Positions 16,188 to 27,446 of a stretch of 64,000 nucleotides of DNA are shown one piece after another; position 1 is the first letter of the stretch; each line of letters starts with the position of its first letter. The notes beneath the pieces are model-generated. The model saw nothing but the letters and a program-made list of their open reading frames with translations, was not told the origin of the DNA and made no database searches. Where the stretch lies: assembly GCF_023284065.1 (NCBI RefSeq), contig NZ_JAKIKP010000008.1:123323-187322 (forward strand), written 5' to 3'. The stretch is from Shewanella gaetbuli. GTDB taxonomy: Bacteria; Pseudomonadota; Gammaproteobacteria; Enterobacterales; Shewanellaceae. Made by a program: the position numbers and the translations under genes.

Positions 16188-18341
16188 TTAATTAGCTTTA
16201 GCATCGTTTTGCGAAGCTTGAATTGCCGTTAATGCGATTGTGTAAACAATATCATCAACCAATGCGCCACGTGACAAGTCATTAACTGGCTTGCGCATAC
16301 CTTGAAGCATTGGACCTATACTGATTAAGTCTGCACTTCGTTGAACCGCTTTATAGGTTGTATTACCCGTATTAAGGTCTGGGAATACAAACACTGTTGC
16401 TTTACCTGCAACTGGGCTGTTTGGTGCTTTAGACTGAGCAACGTTTGGCATTACCGCAGCGTCATACTGTAGTGGGCCGTCAATCACTAAGTCAGGGCGT
16501 TTTTCTTTAGCAATACGAGTAGCTTCACGCACCTTATCAACATCAGAACCGGTACCAGAAGTGCCCGTTGAATAACTGATCATCGCAACGCGAGGCTCAA
16601 TTCCAAAGGCTGAGGCTGATTCAGCTGATTGAATTGCAATATCAGCTAGTTGCTCTGGATTTGGATCTGGGTTAATCGCACAGTCACCGTAAACTAGTAC
16701 TTGATCTGGCATCAACATAAAGAAGATTGAAGATACTAAGCTAGAACCCGGTGCGGTTTTAATTAACTGCAGTGGCGGACGAATAGTATTTGCAGTAGTG
16801 TTGACTGCACCAGATACAATACCGTCTACTTCATCTTCAGCTAACATCATAGTACCGAGTACCATGTTGTCTTCTAATTGCTCTTTTGCTACCACTTCGG
16901 TTAAGCCTTTGTGGCGGCGTAAATCTAGCATTGGCTCAACATATTTATCACGTGCTAATGTTGGGTCAATAATTTCTACGCCTTCGCCAAGTACTACATC
17001 TTGCTGGGTGGCAATACGTAAAATTTCTTCTTTATTACCTAACAGCACACAGCGTGCAATACCACGTTCAGCACAAATAGCCGCTGCTTTAATGGTACGA
17101 GGCTCTTCCCCTTCAGGTAAAACAATTTTCTTACGCGCAGCACGGGCTAGTTCAGTTAACTTGTAACGGAATGCCGGTGGCGATAAACGGTGCTCACGAG
17201 TTGAATCTTGAGTCACGCTTTCAATCCAGTTTTGATCAATGTGGCTAGCAACGTACTCTTGTACTTTTTCAACACGCACTGCATCGTCAACGGGTACTTC
17301 ATGGTCAAAACGTTGAATATTCAACGAAGTTTGCCATGTGTTACTACCAATTAAGAATACAGGTAAGCCGGTTTCAAATGCTTGTTCACATAGCTTCATT
17401 ATTTCTGGCTCTGGCTCGTATCCACCCGTTAATAATAATGCACCAATTTTGACACCGTTCATGGCGGCTAAACAGGCTGAAACTATTACGTCAGAACGAT
17501 CACCAGAAGTCACTAATAATGAGTTAGTTTTAATATGGTTAACCATGTTAGGAATTGAGCGAGCACAAAAAGTGACTCGACGCATACGACGAGTGTGCAT
17601 TTCACCAGCATTAATAATTTTAGCATTTAAATGTTTGGCTAAATCAGATGCACGAGGTGAAATTAAGTCTAAGTTGTACGGTACGCTACCTAAAATGCGC
17701 ACAGGGCTTTTACCTGGTAACTGGAACATGCCAGCCGTGTCACCCACTTGAATATTGTCTAGGTCGAATACTTCTGATAGATCAGGTCGCGCACGGCCTT
17801 CATCATCCGTAGGTGCGCCAATTTTGTTGATTACGGCACCAATAACGCGTTTATTTTTAACGCCACCCCAAGAGTTGTATGCAATCTCTAGACGGTTCAT
17901 TAAGCCATTTGGTGAGTCGTTACCTGGTGTAGCAATAAATACCACGTCTGCATCTAATGCTTTGGCTATTTCATAGTTGATGTCGTCAGCAAAAGGGTGG
18001 CTACGCGTTGGCACTAAACCCTCAATAACGATGGTTTCAGTGTTTGAAGCACACTCAGCGGCACGAGCAATAATTTGCTCCATTAATACGTCAGTTTGTT
18101 CTGAACGAATTAATGCTTCAGCATGATCCATATCAAATGGTTCAAGCGGATTAACCGTAGGTGACTTACTTAAAATAGTAGTCGAACGCTCAGGTCCTTT
18201 ATCGCCTGAACGAATTTGTGCGATAGGCTTAAAGAATTGTACTTTAACGCCTTTGCGCTCTAGTGCGCGAGTCATACCTAAGCTGATTGATGTTAAACCA
18301 ACACCAATTCCGATAGGGATGAGCATAATATTACGAGACAT
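16188..18341 (-). CDS. pta: Phosphate acetyltransferase
   Basis: Pta interconverts acetyl-CoA and acetyl phosphate. With AckA it makes the acetate overflow/ATP pathway. The 717-residue length marks the long enterobacterial type. An N-terminal P-loop-like domain begins [17 protein letters not shown], followed by a DRTGG-type domain (about 215-330), then the catalytic PTA_PTB domain (about 390-710) with [26 protein letters not shown] and [12 protein letters not shown]. It is the second gene of an ackA-pta operon, 24 bp after ackA. No defects were seen. Confidence 0.98.
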   Translation of the reverse strand: MSRNIMLIPIGIGVGLTSISLGMTRALERKGVKVQFFKPIAQIRSGDKGPERSTTILSKSPTVNPLEPFDMDHAEALIRSEQTDVLMEQIIARAAECASNTETIVIEGLVPTRSHPFADDINYEIAKALDADVVFIATPGNDSPNGLMNRLEIAYNSWGGVKNKRVIGAVINKIGAPTDDEGRARPDLSEVFDLDNIQVGDTAGMFQLPGKSPVRILGSVPYNLDLISPRASDLAKHLNAKIINAGEMHTRRMRRVTFCARSIPNMVNHIKTNSLLVTSGDRSDVIVSACLAAMNGVKIGALLLTGGYEPEPEIMKLCEQAFETGLPVFLIGSNTWQTSLNIQRFDHEVPVDDAVRVEKVQEYVASHIDQNWIESVTQDSTREHRLSPPAFRYKLTELARAARKKIVLPEGEEPRTIKAAAICAERGIARCVLLGNKEEILRIATQQDVVLGEGVEIIDPTLARDKYVEPMLDLRRHKGLTEVVAKEQLEDNMVLGTMMLAEDEVDGIVSGAVNTTANTIRPPLQLIKTAPGSSLVSSIFFMLMPDQVLVYGDCAINPDPNPEQLADIAIQSAESASAFGIEPRVAMISYSTGTSGTGSDVDKVREATRIAKEKRPDLVIDGPLQYDAAVMPNVAQSKAPNSPVAGKATVFVFPDLNTGNTTYKAVQRSADLISIGPMLQGMRKPVNDLSRGALVDDIVYTIALTAIQASQNDAKAN

Positions 18342-18365
18342 AATAACCTCTATATTTTTAATAAA

Positions 18366-19568
18366 TTATTTTGCTGAGATAAGTTTGATTGAATCTTCAG
18401 CAATAACCCATTCTTCATTGGTTGGAATAACCATAGCAACAGGACTATTGTCAGCAGTGATAATGCCGTCTTGTCCAAAACGTGCTGCTTTGTTTTTAGT
18501 ATCGTCAACGTTAAAGTTAAAGATTTCTAATAACCCTAATACTTTAGCGCGAATGATATCTGAGTTTTCACCAATACCGCCGGTGAAAATAATGGCGTCT
18601 AAACGGCCTAATGGCACTGTGTATGAAGCAATGTACTTGGCTAAACGATAGCAGAAAATCTCTAATGCTAGCGTGGCACCTTTATGACCATCTTGGTAAC
18701 CGTCTTCAATGCCACGGCAGTCATTAGTTAGCTCTGAAATGCCTAATAAACCACTTTGTTTGTTTAGTAGGTTGTTCACTTCAGTCACGGTATAACCTAA
18801 TTGATCCACTAAGTGGAAAATAATTGAAGGGTCTAAGTCACCACAACGAGTGCCCATAACTAAACCTTCAAGTGGAGTTAAGCCCATTGAAGTATCAACA
18901 CTTTTACCGCCTTTAATGGCAGTTACAGATGCACCATTACCCAAGTGAGCAACAATAACATTGGTGTCTGCGATGTCTTTATTTAATACTTTAGCAGCTT
19001 CACGGCTAACAAAAAGGTGGCTAGTACCGTGCATGCCATAACGACGGATGCCGTGCTCGCGGTATAGTTTGTACGGTAATGCATAAACGTAGGCTTTTTC
19101 AGGCATAGTTTGGTGGAATGCCGTATCGAAAACAGCCACTTGAGGAAGTGCTGGGAAAGAAGCCATTGCTGCACGAATACCGATAAGGTGAGCAGGGTTG
19201 TGTAATGGCGCTAATGAAGCACAGTCTTCAATGCCTTGAATAACTTCAGGAGTAATGATGACAGAACGAGTGAACTTCTCGCCACCATGTACAATACGGT
19301 GACCAATTGCTTTAACCTGTGCAGCCAATTCAGGTTGGCTTGCAAGAATGGTGTCAACAATGTACTCAACTGCTTCACGGTGAGCGGTAAATGCACCTAA
19401 TTTAGCTTCATTTTTATTGCCTTGTGTTTTCCACTTGATACGTGAGTCTTCAAGACCAAAGCATTCTGCTAAGCCTGAAATATGCTCGTCACCACTTTGC
19501 GCATCAATAACGGCAAACTTCAGTGAAGAACTACCACAGTTTAAAACTAATACTAGATTATCTGACAT
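18366..19568 (-). CDS. ackA: Acetate kinase
   Basis: AckA converts acetyl phosphate and ADP to acetate and ATP. The 400-residue product shows [12 protein letters not shown] at the N terminus, the family segment GHRIVHGGE near residue 90, [10 protein letters not shown] with catalytic Asp/His, [10 protein letters not shown] with the active arginine near 240, and [10 protein letters not shown] near 330. It is the first gene of the ackA-pta operon and is divergent from yfbV, as in E. coli. Confidence 0.98.
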   Translation of the reverse strand: MSDNLVLVLNCGSSSLKFAVIDAQSGDEHISGLAECFGLEDSRIKWKTQGNKNEAKLGAFTAHREAVEYIVDTILASQPELAAQVKAIGHRIVHGGEKFTRSVIITPEVIQGIEDCASLAPLHNPAHLIGIRAAMASFPALPQVAVFDTAFHQTMPEKAYVYALPYKLYREHGIRRYGMHGTSHLFVSREAAKVLNKDIADTNVIVAHLGNGASVTAIKGGKSVDTSMGLTPLEGLVMGTRCGDLDPSIIFHLVDQLGYTVTEVNNLLNKQSGLLGISELTNDCRGIEDGYQDGHKGATLALEIFCYRLAKYIASYTVPLGRLDAIIFTGGIGENSDIIRAKVLGLLEIFNFNVDDTKNKAARFGQDGIITADNSPVAMVIPTNEEWVIAEDSIKLISAK

Positions 19569-19738
19569 AATTAGACCTTGTAAGCTTAAATAATGTTTTA
19601 AAAATTAGTGCGCTGAACGCTAAGTGTTTCAGGGCGATAAATTGTTAGCCTATGCCATGCTGCAAGGGCGTTTGTCTGGGACATAATTAGCGCAATATGC
19701 TAAAGTTATTTTATGTTCCATGTTGTTAGGTAATTTCT

Positions 19739-20182
19739 TTGGTATTCAATTTTGTCACTTTGCTGCGCGACGGCAGAAAATATATGACCACTTGGCCTTT
19801 AGTGCGCCAGTTAGGTTTTTACTTTCCTGAATACCGTGTGGTTAAAGCAACTCAAATAGCCTTTTTAGCTATGCCGGTTGTGGCACTTCTGGTTGCATTA
19901 AGCCAAATTTATATTTTAGGTTGGGGGCATTTGCCGCAAACCTTGGCAATTACTTTGTTTATTTTAAGCTTACCTATGCAAGGCTTGCTTTGGCTTGGGT
20001 GGCGAGCTCGACACCCTTTACCTTTAACGTTATTTGACTGGAGCAATCAGCTTAGTCAAAAATTGAATCAAATGGGGGTTAATTGTCCCCGTTTAGGCGC
20101 AAAAGCCTGTTACTTAGACTTAGCTGAATTACTTAAAGTGGCATTTGAACGTTTAGACCAACAATACTGGGATGAGCTATAA
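19739..20182 (+). CDS. yfbV: YfbV / DUF412 inner-membrane protein
   Basis: A 147-residue protein with two transmembrane helices (about residues 42-62 and 70-90). It aligns by eye with E. coli YfbV: NFVTLLRDGRKY..TWP at the start, LSLPMQGLLWLGWRAR in the middle and LAELLKVAFERLDQ at the end. E. coli YfbV affects chromosome macrodomain organisation near Ter. The start is a TTG, because no in-frame ATG precedes the conserved N terminus and TTAGG lies 8 bp upstream. It is divergent from ackA, the same neighbourhood as in E. coli. Confidence 0.87.
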   Translation: MVFNFVTLLRDGRKYMTTWPLVRQLGFYFPEYRVVKATQIAFLAMPVVALLVALSQIYILGWGHLPQTLAITLFILSLPMQGLLWLGWRARHPLPLTLFDWSNQLSQKLNQMGVNCPRLGAKACYLDLAELLKVAFERLDQQYWDEL

Positions 20183-20206
20183 GTGCTCTAGCGGTCTAAT
20201 TTTTCA

Positions 20207-20944
20207 TTAAAATGTCGCTTTAATTCCACGCTCAGTAAATACTTGTTGCACTGCAAGCATGGTTTCTTTTGAAGGGGGCGATACCTCTGCCAAAGGTGAC
20301 TCCTCTCCAAATGATTGCCATTTATGTTCACCAAGTTGGTGGTATGGCAATAATTCTACTTTCTCGACATTTTTCATAGGCTGAATAAACTCAGCTAATT
20401 TAATTGCCGATTCCACATCATCTGTAAAGCCATTTACGACCACATAACGAATCCAAGTTTTTTGGTTGCGTTTGGCGAGGTATTGGGCAAATTGTAAGGT
20501 TCTTTGGTTACTGACTTTAGTCAAAATGATATGGGTTGGGTCGTCCATTTGTTTGATATCAAGTAGTACTAAGTCAGTGTTATCAAGTAGTTCGTCAATG
20601 ACAGGGGTATACTTTCTAACAAATCCATTGGTATCTAAACAGGTATGAATATCCAGGGTTTTGCAGGCTTTAAACCACTCGGCAACAAATTCTGCCTGAA
20701 GAATGGCTTCTCCACCGCTGGCAGTAACACCGCCACCACTAGACTCAAGAAAAGGACGATAGGTTTTAACTTGCGACAACAGTTCGTCAACAGTCACTTC
20801 TTTGCCACCCTCTAAATCCCAAGTATCGCGGTTATGGCAATATTGGCAGCGCATTAAGCAGCCTTGCATAAAGGTGATGTAACGAATGCCTGGACCATCT
20901 ACGGTACCAAATGATTCGATTGAGTGAATGCGACCTAATGTCAT
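20207..20944 (-). CDS. pflA: Pyruvate formate-lyase activating enzyme
   Basis: A 245-residue radical-SAM enzyme that installs the glycyl radical on PflB under anaerobic conditions. The 4Fe-4S motif CLMRCQYC (CxxxCxxC) lies at residues 29-36, followed by the SAM-binding [14 protein letters not shown] near 70-83. The length matches E. coli PflA (246). It lies 76 bp downstream of pflB, from which it is separated by a strong hairpin. Its 3' end is convergent with yfbV, with 24 bp between the stops. Confidence 0.96.
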   Translation of the reverse strand: MTLGRIHSIESFGTVDGPGIRYITFMQGCLMRCQYCHNRDTWDLEGGKEVTVDELLSQVKTYRPFLESSGGGVTASGGEAILQAEFVAEWFKACKTLDIHTCLDTNGFVRKYTPVIDELLDNTDLVLLDIKQMDDPTHIILTKVSNQRTLQFAQYLAKRNQKTWIRYVVVNGFTDDVESAIKLAEFIQPMKNVEKVELLPYHQLGEHKWQSFGEESPLAEVSPPSKETMLAVQQVFTERGIKATF

Positions 20945-20972
20945 TGAAAACCCTTTATAGATGAATAAAGTG

Positions 20973-21006
20973 AATAAAAAAGCTGTACCGAATATTCGGT
21001 ACAGCT
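20973..21006 (-). terminator. Perfect 26-nt palindrome with T run between pflB and pflA
   Basis: AGCTGTACCGAAT pairs perfectly with its inverse at 20981-21006. On the minus strand it is followed by T6. It looks like a full terminator directly after pflB, yet only 37 bp ahead of the pflA start, so it probably limits read-through into pflA and sets the PflB:PflA ratio. Confidence 0.8.
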
Positions 21007-21020
21007 AATTTTAGCAGACT

Positions 21021-23303
21021 TTACAGGCCTTTCGTGAAGGTTCTGGTAATAACGTCTTGTTGTTGCTCAGTGGTTAGCGCGTTAAAGCGAACAGCATAAC
21101 CAGAAACGCGGATGGTTAATTGAGGATACTTGTCAGGGTTAACAATCGCATCTTCTAACATTTCGCGGTTCATAACGTTTACGTTCAAGTGTTGACCACC
21201 TTCTTGGTGATCATTGTGCATGAAGTATCCGTCCATTAGTGCAGCTAAGTTGCTGCGGCGAGCCATTTCTTCTTTACCTAGTGCATTTGGCACAATAGAG
21301 AAAGTGTAAGAGATACCGTCTTGAGCATGCTCAAATGGCAGTTTACCTACAGAGGTTAACGAAGCGATAGCGCCGTTTTCATCGCGGCCATGCATTGGGT
21401 TTGCACCTGGAGCAAATGGTGCGCCAGCTTGACGACCGTCAGGTGTGTTACCTGTTTTCTTACCATAAACTACGTTAGAGGTAATGGTTAAGATTGATTG
21501 AGTTGGAATCGCATTGCGATACATTTTCTTATGGCGGATTTTAGCCATAAAACGCTCAACCAAGTCACAAGCGATGTCATCTACACGTGAATCGTTGTTA
21601 CCAAATTTAGGGTAGTCGCCATCAATTTCGAAATCGACTGCAATACCGTCTTCATCACGTACCGGCTTCACTTTAGCAAATTTAATAGCAGATAAAGAGT
21701 CAGCTGCAATTGATAAGCCCGCAATACCACATGCCATTGTACGACGAACGTCACGGTCATGTAGTGCCATAAGCGCTGACTCGTAAGAGTACTTATCGTG
21801 CATGTAGTGGATGCTGTTTAGTGCTGTCACATATTGAGTGGCTAACCAATCCATTTGTGTGTCTAAACGTGCCATTACATCATCAAAGTCTAATACTTCA
21901 TCAGTAATTGGTGATGATTTAGGTGCAATTTGTTTTTTCAGTTTTTCGTCTACACCACCATTGATTGCATAAAGCATGGTTTTAGCAAGGTTGGCACGAG
22001 CACCGAAGAACTGCATGTGTTTACCCACAATCATTGGGCTAACACAACATGCAATGGCGTAATCGTCTGATTGGAAGTCAGGACGCATTAGGTCATCGTT
22101 TTCATACTGAATAGAGCTAGTGTCGATTGACACTTTTGCACAGTAGTTTTTAAAGCCTTGTGGTAACTTAGTTGACCATAAAACAGTGATGTTTGGCTCA
22201 GGGCTTGGGCCCATATTGTATAGCGTGTGTAAGAAACGGAAGCTAGACTTAGTTACTAGCGTACGGCCGTCAACACCCATACCAGCAATAGACTCAGTTG
22301 CCCAAATTGGGTCACCAGAGAATAACTCGTCATATTCAGGAGTACGTAAGAAACGAACCATACGTAATTTCATTACGAAGTGGTCAACCATTTCTTGTGC
22401 TTGTTGTTCAGTGATAACACCGCTTTGGATGTCACGCTCAATGAAGATGTCTAAGAAAGTCGAAGTACGACCAAGAGACATTGCTGCACCGTTTTGGCTT
22501 TTAACAGCTGCAAGGTAACCAAAGTAAGTCCACTGAATGGCTTCTTTAGCATTAGTTGCTGGCGCTGAAATATCACAGCCATATTTAGCTGCCATGGTTT
22601 TCATTTGTCCAAGGGCACGATATTGCTCAGAGATTTCTTCACGAAGCTGGATAACGTTGTTTAAGTCTTCACCAGCTTCCATATCAGCTTGTAAAGATTT
22701 GAACTGTGCAAGTTTGTCTTGCATTAAGTAGTCGATACCGTATAACGCGATACGACGGTAGTCACCAATAATACGACCACGGCCATAAGCATCAGGTAAA
22801 CCGGTTAACACACCAGATTTACGACAAGCCATAATTTCAGGCGTATAAACGTCAAATACACCTTGGTTATGAGTTTTACGTAGCTCTGAATAAACGTGTT
22901 TTACTTCTGGGTCTAATTCACGGTCATAAGCAGCACATGAACCTTCAACCATACGAATACCACCGTTAGGTAGCATGGCACGCTTTAAAGGCGCTTCAGT
23001 TTGAAGGCCAACAATGGTTTCTAAATCTTTGTTGATGTAGCCAGCGTCATGAGAGGTAATGGTTGATACTAGTTTAGTATCGAAATCGATAGGGGCGTGA
23101 GTGGCATTTTCTTGCTTGATGCCTTCCATCACTTTATCCCACAACTGAGTTGTTGCTTCAGTTGCGTCCGCTAAGAAAGATTCGTCGCCTTCATATGGTG
23201 CGTAGTTCTTTTGAATGAAGTCACGAACGTTAACTTCTGTTTTCCAATCACCAGCAACAAATCCGTTCCATGCGTTTGCAAAAACCGTTGTTTGATCAGT
23301 CAT
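21021..23303 (-). CDS. pflB: Formate C-acetyltransferase (pyruvate formate-lyase)
   Basis: PflB splits pyruvate plus CoA into acetyl-CoA and formate by glycyl-radical chemistry. The 760-residue length equals that of E. coli PflB. The two active cysteines are in [10 protein letters not shown] near 418-419. The radical glycine is in RVSGYAVRF near 734. The start [20 protein letters not shown] is typical. It is divergent from focA and upstream of pflA. A PdhR-like operator lies about 205 bp upstream, which would tie expression to pyruvate. Confidence 0.98.
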   Translation of the reverse strand: MTDQTTVFANAWNGFVAGDWKTEVNVRDFIQKNYAPYEGDESFLADATEATTQLWDKVMEGIKQENATHAPIDFDTKLVSTITSHDAGYINKDLETIVGLQTEAPLKRAMLPNGGIRMVEGSCAAYDRELDPEVKHVYSELRKTHNQGVFDVYTPEIMACRKSGVLTGLPDAYGRGRIIGDYRRIALYGIDYLMQDKLAQFKSLQADMEAGEDLNNVIQLREEISEQYRALGQMKTMAAKYGCDISAPATNAKEAIQWTYFGYLAAVKSQNGAAMSLGRTSTFLDIFIERDIQSGVITEQQAQEMVDHFVMKLRMVRFLRTPEYDELFSGDPIWATESIAGMGVDGRTLVTKSSFRFLHTLYNMGPSPEPNITVLWSTKLPQGFKNYCAKVSIDTSSIQYENDDLMRPDFQSDDYAIACCVSPMIVGKHMQFFGARANLAKTMLYAINGGVDEKLKKQIAPKSSPITDEVLDFDDVMARLDTQMDWLATQYVTALNSIHYMHDKYSYESALMALHDRDVRRTMACGIAGLSIAADSLSAIKFAKVKPVRDEDGIAVDFEIDGDYPKFGNNDSRVDDIACDLVERFMAKIRHKKMYRNAIPTQSILTITSNVVYGKKTGNTPDGRQAGAPFAPGANPMHGRDENGAIASLTSVGKLPFEHAQDGISYTFSIVPNALGKEEMARRSNLAALMDGYFMHNDHQEGGQHLNVNVMNREMLEDAIVNPDKYPQLTIRVSGYAVRFNALTTEQQQDVITRTFTKGL

Positions 23304-23508
23304 GTCTTTTTACCTTTATCTAAATGAATCGGTATAAAGTCTGTTTTTCTGAATTTGTTGTGGGTTTCAGAATTAACAGGCTTCATGAAACTTTTGTAGC
23401 TAACTATTTATTATAGAATGAATACAAATAGGCTAGCTTTGCTTATTTACTGATGTCAATTGAACTCAAAACTTATATGACATGGACATCAGAAAATGAA
23501 AACTTTTT

Positions 23509-23523
23509 ATTGGTAAGACCAAT
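23509..23523. promoter_or_regulatory. PdhR-like operator (pflB side)
   Basis: ATTGGTAAGACCAAT is a dyad (ATTGGT / ACCAAT) matching the known PdhR consensus of the form AATTGGTNNNACCAATT. It lies about 205 bp upstream of the pflB start. PdhR releases DNA when it binds pyruvate. Confidence 0.8.
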
Positions 23524-23751
23524 TTACCCAATTATAATAACATAGTAATTTAGCTTTGCCATTCTATTGTATTACTTTTGCTGAGTATTTATTCAAAAGT
23601 GTTACTCAGCTAACAGTTTTATGACGATTAGTGGCACTGTTAGCCACAAAACTTTACTATTCCGTTCAATTTAAGACCACTTATGATGAGTTATTACGAT
23701 TTTTCAACCATGTTATTTATCGGTTTATTCCCCTTTTATATAACCGGATAA

Positions 23752-23766
23752 ATTGGTCTTACCAAA
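23752..23766. promoter_or_regulatory. PdhR-like operator (focA side)
   Basis: ATTGGTCTTACCAAA matches the same dyad with one arm mismatch at the last base and lies 117 bp upstream of focA. It is a second PdhR-like site in the same intergenic region, 243 bp from the first centre to centre. Confidence 0.75.
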
Positions 23767-23882
23767 TTACCTTGGTGAGTGGTTTGCAAATGTGGCAATA
23801 TTGTTACCCATTTTGCTAAGTGGTTTCATCAGCTTATTTTGTTGTGCAACTTTTAACTTTTAATTTAATTGAGATCTCATAA

Positions 23883-24806
23883 ATGAAACCTGTATCGACA
23901 GACTCTCAGCCTGAATCAGCAGTTCAGACGCCAGCTAAAGCACCTAACTCGCTTGCTATTGCCAATGACTACGGCATTGCGAAAGTGAACAAAACGCCAT
24001 GGCAGTCTTTTATCTTAGCCATTTTCTCAGGTGCTTTTATTGCTATCGCCTTTGTTTTTTACATCTCTGTCACAACCGGTAGTGATGCAGGGTGGGGTTT
24101 AACAAGGTTTATTGGTGGAATGGCGTTTAGCTTAGGGCTGATGTTAGTGATTGCCGCCGGAGGGGAATTATTTACCAGTACCGTGTTAACCACTATTGGT
24201 TGGGTTAATAAGCGTATTACCATGAAGCAGCAATTACAGTGCTGGGCCAGAGTTTACTTAGGCAATATGGTTGGTGCACTAATAATGGTAGCGTTAATCA
24301 TGATGGGGCGTTTATTTGAACTTGCTGATGGCCAGTGGGGCTTATCTGCACTGAATATTGCACAACACAAGCTTCACCATACCTGGACACAAGCATTTGT
24401 ATTGGGGATCCTGTGTAACATTCTAGTCTGTTTAGGTATCTGGATGACGTTTGCGACTAAAGACCTATTAACTAAATGTATTATTGTTATTTTACCTGTA
24501 GCGATGTTTGTTGCTGCAGGTTTTGAACACTGTATTGCAAACCTATTTATGTTGCCATTTGGCATTGCGGTACAAAACTTTGCCCCAGATAGTTTCTTCA
24601 CCATGATAGAAATGAGTCGTGATCAATTTGCCGATGTGAATGTGACCAATGCAATCTTTAATAACTTAATTCCAGTGACACTCGGTAATATTGTTGGTGG
24701 TGGAATATTTATTGGTTTAGGTTACTGGTTAGTTGAAAACGGTAGCTTTTCTTCTTTCACTTCAAAAGAAGTGTTAGACCCTGCTGTTAAGCCAGAAGCT
24801 GAGTAA
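23883..24806 (+). CDS. focA: Formate/nitrite transporter family protein, probably FocA
   Basis: A 307-residue, six-helix channel of the FNT family. It shows the family segments AGGELFTSTVLTT (about 94-106), GNMVGA near 125, LGILCNILVCLGIW near 177, AGFEHCIANLF near 218 with the pore histidine, and NIVGGGIFIGLGYW near 285. Its position divergent from pflB points to export and import of the formate made by PflB. The N-terminal 35 residues are a cytoplasmic tail typical of FocA. It is followed by its own terminator. Confidence 0.92.
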   Translation: MKPVSTDSQPESAVQTPAKAPNSLAIANDYGIAKVNKTPWQSFILAIFSGAFIAIAFVFYISVTTGSDAGWGLTRFIGGMAFSLGLMLVIAAGGELFTSTVLTTIGWVNKRITMKQQLQCWARVYLGNMVGALIMVALIMMGRLFELADGQWGLSALNIAQHKLHHTWTQAFVLGILCNILVCLGIWMTFATKDLLTKCIIVILPVAMFVAAGFEHCIANLFMLPFGIAVQNFAPDSFFTMIEMSRDQFADVNVTNAIFNNLIPVTLGNIVGGGIFIGLGYWLVENGSFSSFTSKEVLDPAVKPEAE

Positions 24807-24844
24807 CTGTTAAAACAATAGCTGACTAGACTGATATCAAATAA

Positions 24845-24886
24845 AAATACCTCGCTAGCCACTAGCCATGCGAGGTATTTTTTTGG
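24845..24886 (+). terminator. Intrinsic terminator after focA
   Basis: An 11-bp stem AAATACCTCGC / GCGAGGTATTT is followed by a T run. It lies about 40 bp after the focA stop. Confidence 0.87.
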
Positions 24887-25006
24887 CTTAATTTAAGCTC
24901 CAAACTGGCCTGAACGTACCATAGTAGCTTACTTTAAAGAGGCTAAAATTACTGGTGTCATCAAAGTCGTCTTAGTGTGTTAATGAACTTGATCTGGTTT
25001 TAGATA

Positions 25007-25040
25007 CAAAAAAGCCCAGCAATTTAGCGCTGGGCTTTTA
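25007..25040 (-). terminator. Intrinsic terminator after cysK
   Basis: A 10-bp stem AAAGCCCAGC / GCTGGGCTTT with an 8-nt loop. On the minus strand it is followed by TTTTT. It lies 16 bp after the cysK stop. Confidence 0.87.
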
Positions 25041-25055
25041 TCAAAATTATTTTAT

Positions 25056-26021
25056 TTACTGAATGTTTTCGCTGTCGCCAAATTCACCCGCAAACAATAC
25101 TGAAGATAAATAACGTTCAGCGGCAGAAGGCAGTACGACTACAATAGTTTTGCCTGCAAACTCTGGTAAAGCAGCAATTCGGTTGGCGGCAACGACTGCA
25201 GCACCCGATGAAATACCCACTAAAATACCTTCTTCTTTCATTAAACGACGTGCCATTTCAATAGCGTCTTCGTTGCTAACCGCTTCTACGCGGTCAACTA
25301 ATGAAAGGTCTAGGTTGTCAGGAATAAAGCCGGCCCCAATACCTTGAATTTTGTGTGGGCCAGGTTGAATTGGTTGGCCCGCTTTCGCTTGAGCAATAAC
25401 CGGTGAATCAACAGGCTCTACAGCAACAGAGACAATATCTTTGTTTTGTGCTTTTAAGTAACGGCTTGTACCGGTAATGGTACCACCTGTACCAACACCT
25501 GCCACAAACACGTCTACTTTACCTTCTGTATCGTTCCATACTTCAGGGCCAGTTGTTTTTTCATGGATTTCAGGGTTGGCTGGGTTACTGAACTGACCTA
25601 GTACCAGGTATTTTTCAGGGTTTGATTGGCGAATTTCTTCTGCCTTATCAATCGCACCTTTCATTCCTTTAGCGCCTTCAGTTAGCACTAAATTTGCACC
25701 TAAAGCTTTAAGCAGCTTACGGCGCTCTAAACTCATTGTATTAGGCATAGTTAAGGTTAATTTGTAACCACGAGCTGCAGCTACATATGCTAACGCAATA
25801 CCTGTGTTGCCAGAAGTCGGTTCAACAATCTCTACGTCTTTAGTTAAGGTACCTTTTTTCTCGGCGTCCCAAATCATATTGGCACCAATACGACATTTAA
25901 CACTAAAGCTTGGGTTACGGGCTTCTACTTTAGCTAACACATTACCGTTGCTTACACGGTTTAATCTAACAAGGGGTGTATTGCCTAAAGTATATGAATT
26001 ATCTTCGAAAATTTTGCTCAT
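25056..26021 (-). CDS. cysK: Cysteine synthase A (O-acetylserine sulfhydrylase)
   Basis: CysK makes cysteine from O-acetylserine and sulfide using PLP. The 321-residue protein carries the PLP lysine K42 in [11 protein letters not shown], the substrate loop [15 protein letters not shown] (near 68-82), and the phosphate-binding [10 protein letters not shown] near 176. LVGISSGAA lies near 262. The length and C terminus fit CysK rather than CysM. It is monocistronic, with its own terminator and a 285-bp upstream gap to the next gene. Confidence 0.95.
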   Translation of the reverse strand: MSKIFEDNSYTLGNTPLVRLNRVSNGNVLAKVEARNPSFSVKCRIGANMIWDAEKKGTLTKDVEIVEPTSGNTGIALAYVAAARGYKLTLTMPNTMSLERRKLLKALGANLVLTEGAKGMKGAIDKAEEIRQSNPEKYLVLGQFSNPANPEIHEKTTGPEVWNDTEGKVDVFVAGVGTGGTITGTSRYLKAQNKDIVSVAVEPVDSPVIAQAKAGQPIQPGPHKIQGIGAGFIPDNLDLSLVDRVEAVSNEDAIEMARRLMKEEGILVGISSGAAVVAANRIAALPEFAGKTIVVVLPSAAERYLSSVLFAGEFGDSENIQ

Positions 26022-26306
26022 GGATTGTGTGCTCCTATTTTTGCATTATCTAATCATAAACCTGAATCAGGAATTTAGAAGTATATATTTATTATTCCTT
26101 ATTCCCTTTGGTTATAAAGGCCTTTGCTTTTATACTAAAGGCTAAAGTAATTTGTTGGCTTATTGAGCAATAAGCGCAGATTTGGCCTTTTATGGTCTGA
26201 CCATACATTTACTTATAAGAAAAATCGCTACTTGAGCCTAGAATAAGCTAGTTTTGATTTCCTTATGTGGACATTATCCATCATCAAAAATAATGGTAAC
26301 AATAAT

Positions 26307-27428
26307 ATGATAAAAGTCGTTATTTCAGGCAGTGGTCTATTTATTCCCCCTCATTCAGTCAGTAATGATGAATTAGTGATGAGTTACAATAGTTATGTGG
26401 ACTTATATAATCAACAACATGCTCAAGTGATTGCCGATAATCAACTAGCGCCGTTAAGCTATTCATCCAGCGAATTTATTGAAAAAGCTTCGGGCATTCA
26501 AAGCCGTTATGTGATGGTGAAAGAGGGGATTTTAGACCCTGAAATTATGATGCCATTAATTGCTGATCAACCCTCTGACGAGCTTTCTATGCAAGCCAGT
26601 ATGGGCGTAGAGGCAGCAAAATCTGCTTTAGCTCAAGCTCAAGTTAACGCCGAAGATATTGATTTAGTGATTGTGGCTTGTGCTTATACCCAGCGCGCTT
26701 ACCCTGCGATTGCTATTGAAATTCAGCAAGCATTAGGTACTAAAGGTGTTGCATATGACATGTTGGTTGCTTGTTCATCTGCCACGTTTGCTATTGTTAA
26801 TGCCATCAATGCTATTAAAGGTGGAACCGCAAACCGAGTGTTAGTCGTCAACCCAGAATTAACCTCACCACAAAGCAACTTTAAAGATAGAGATAGCCAT
26901 TTTATTTTTGGAGATGTTGCTACCGCTGTTGTTGTTGAAAGGCAAGAACTCGCTCAGTCAGAACATGCATTCAATGTGTTATCAACTAGTTGTATGACAG
27001 ATTACTCAAATAATATTCGCAGTAACTTTGGTTTTGTAAACCGTTGCGACCCTGCTAATGCTCAGACCCCTGACAAGCTGTTTCATCAACAAGGGCGTAA
27101 AGTTTTCAAAGAACTGTTGCCAATGATTTACCGTCATCTAGAGACACAATTTGAAAATGAACAAATTCAACCAGAGGAATTCAAGCGACTTTGGCTTCAC
27201 CAAGCTAATATTAATATGAATATGTTTGTGGTGAAGAAGTTGTTAGGTGATGGAGTTGATGAGTTAACCGCACCAGTCGTGCTGAATGAATTTGCTAATA
27301 CGGCGTCTGCAGGGTCAATCATTGCATTTAATAAATTTAATGATGACTTCAAAACGGGCGAGTTAGGCTTGCTATGCTCCTTTGGTGCTGGTTATTCTAT
27401 TGGCAGTATCGTATTAGAAAAGTGCTAA
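26307..27428 (+). CDS. FabH-like beta-ketoacyl-ACP synthase III
   Basis: A thiolase-fold condensing enzyme of 373 residues, longer than housekeeping FabH (about 317). The Cys-His-Asn triad of the KAS III class is intact: C156 in MLVACSSATF, H298 in LWLHQANINM and N331 in EFANTASAGS. GDVATAVVVER is near residue 210. There is no fab cluster around it, so the acyl substrate is open. A second KAS III-like enzyme initiating fatty acids or making a specialised acyl chain is possible. The ATG at 26307 starts a normal beta strand (MIKVVISGSGLF); an earlier ATG at 26265 adds an unconvincing Asn-rich leader. It is followed 18 bp later by a diguanylate cyclase gene. Confidence 0.86.
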   Translation: MIKVVISGSGLFIPPHSVSNDELVMSYNSYVDLYNQQHAQVIADNQLAPLSYSSSEFIEKASGIQSRYVMVKEGILDPEIMMPLIADQPSDELSMQASMGVEAAKSALAQAQVNAEDIDLVIVACAYTQRAYPAIAIEIQQALGTKGVAYDMLVACSSATFAIVNAINAIKGGTANRVLVVNPELTSPQSNFKDRDSHFIFGDVATAVVVERQELAQSEHAFNVLSTSCMTDYSNNIRSNFGFVNRCDPANAQTPDKLFHQQGRKVFKELLPMIYRHLETQFENEQIQPEEFKRLWLHQANINMNMFVVKKLLGDGVDELTAPVVLNEFANTASAGSIIAFNKFNDDFKTGELGLLCSFGAGYSIGSIVLEKC

Positions 27429-27446
27429 AAAATTAGGTAAATACAT

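Larger units (their letters stand above)
23304..23882. promoter_or_regulatory. Divergent pflB / focA control region
   Basis: A 579-bp AT-rich region between divergent fermentation genes. It carries two PdhR-like dyads (listed separately), one nearer each gene. I looked for the FNR consensus TTGAT-N4-ATCAA and found no good match, which is unexpected for pfl. No coding frame here is convincing. Confidence 0.6.

Noticed and set aside
16798..18651. Long plus-strand frames opposite pta and ackA
   Set aside because: They are antisense to well-conserved catalytic domains and show no recognisable features or ribosome sites.
23304..23882. An FNR site for pflB/focA
   Set aside because: The best candidates (for example CTGATGTCAA near 23451) lack the N4 spacing of TTGAT-N4-ATCAA.
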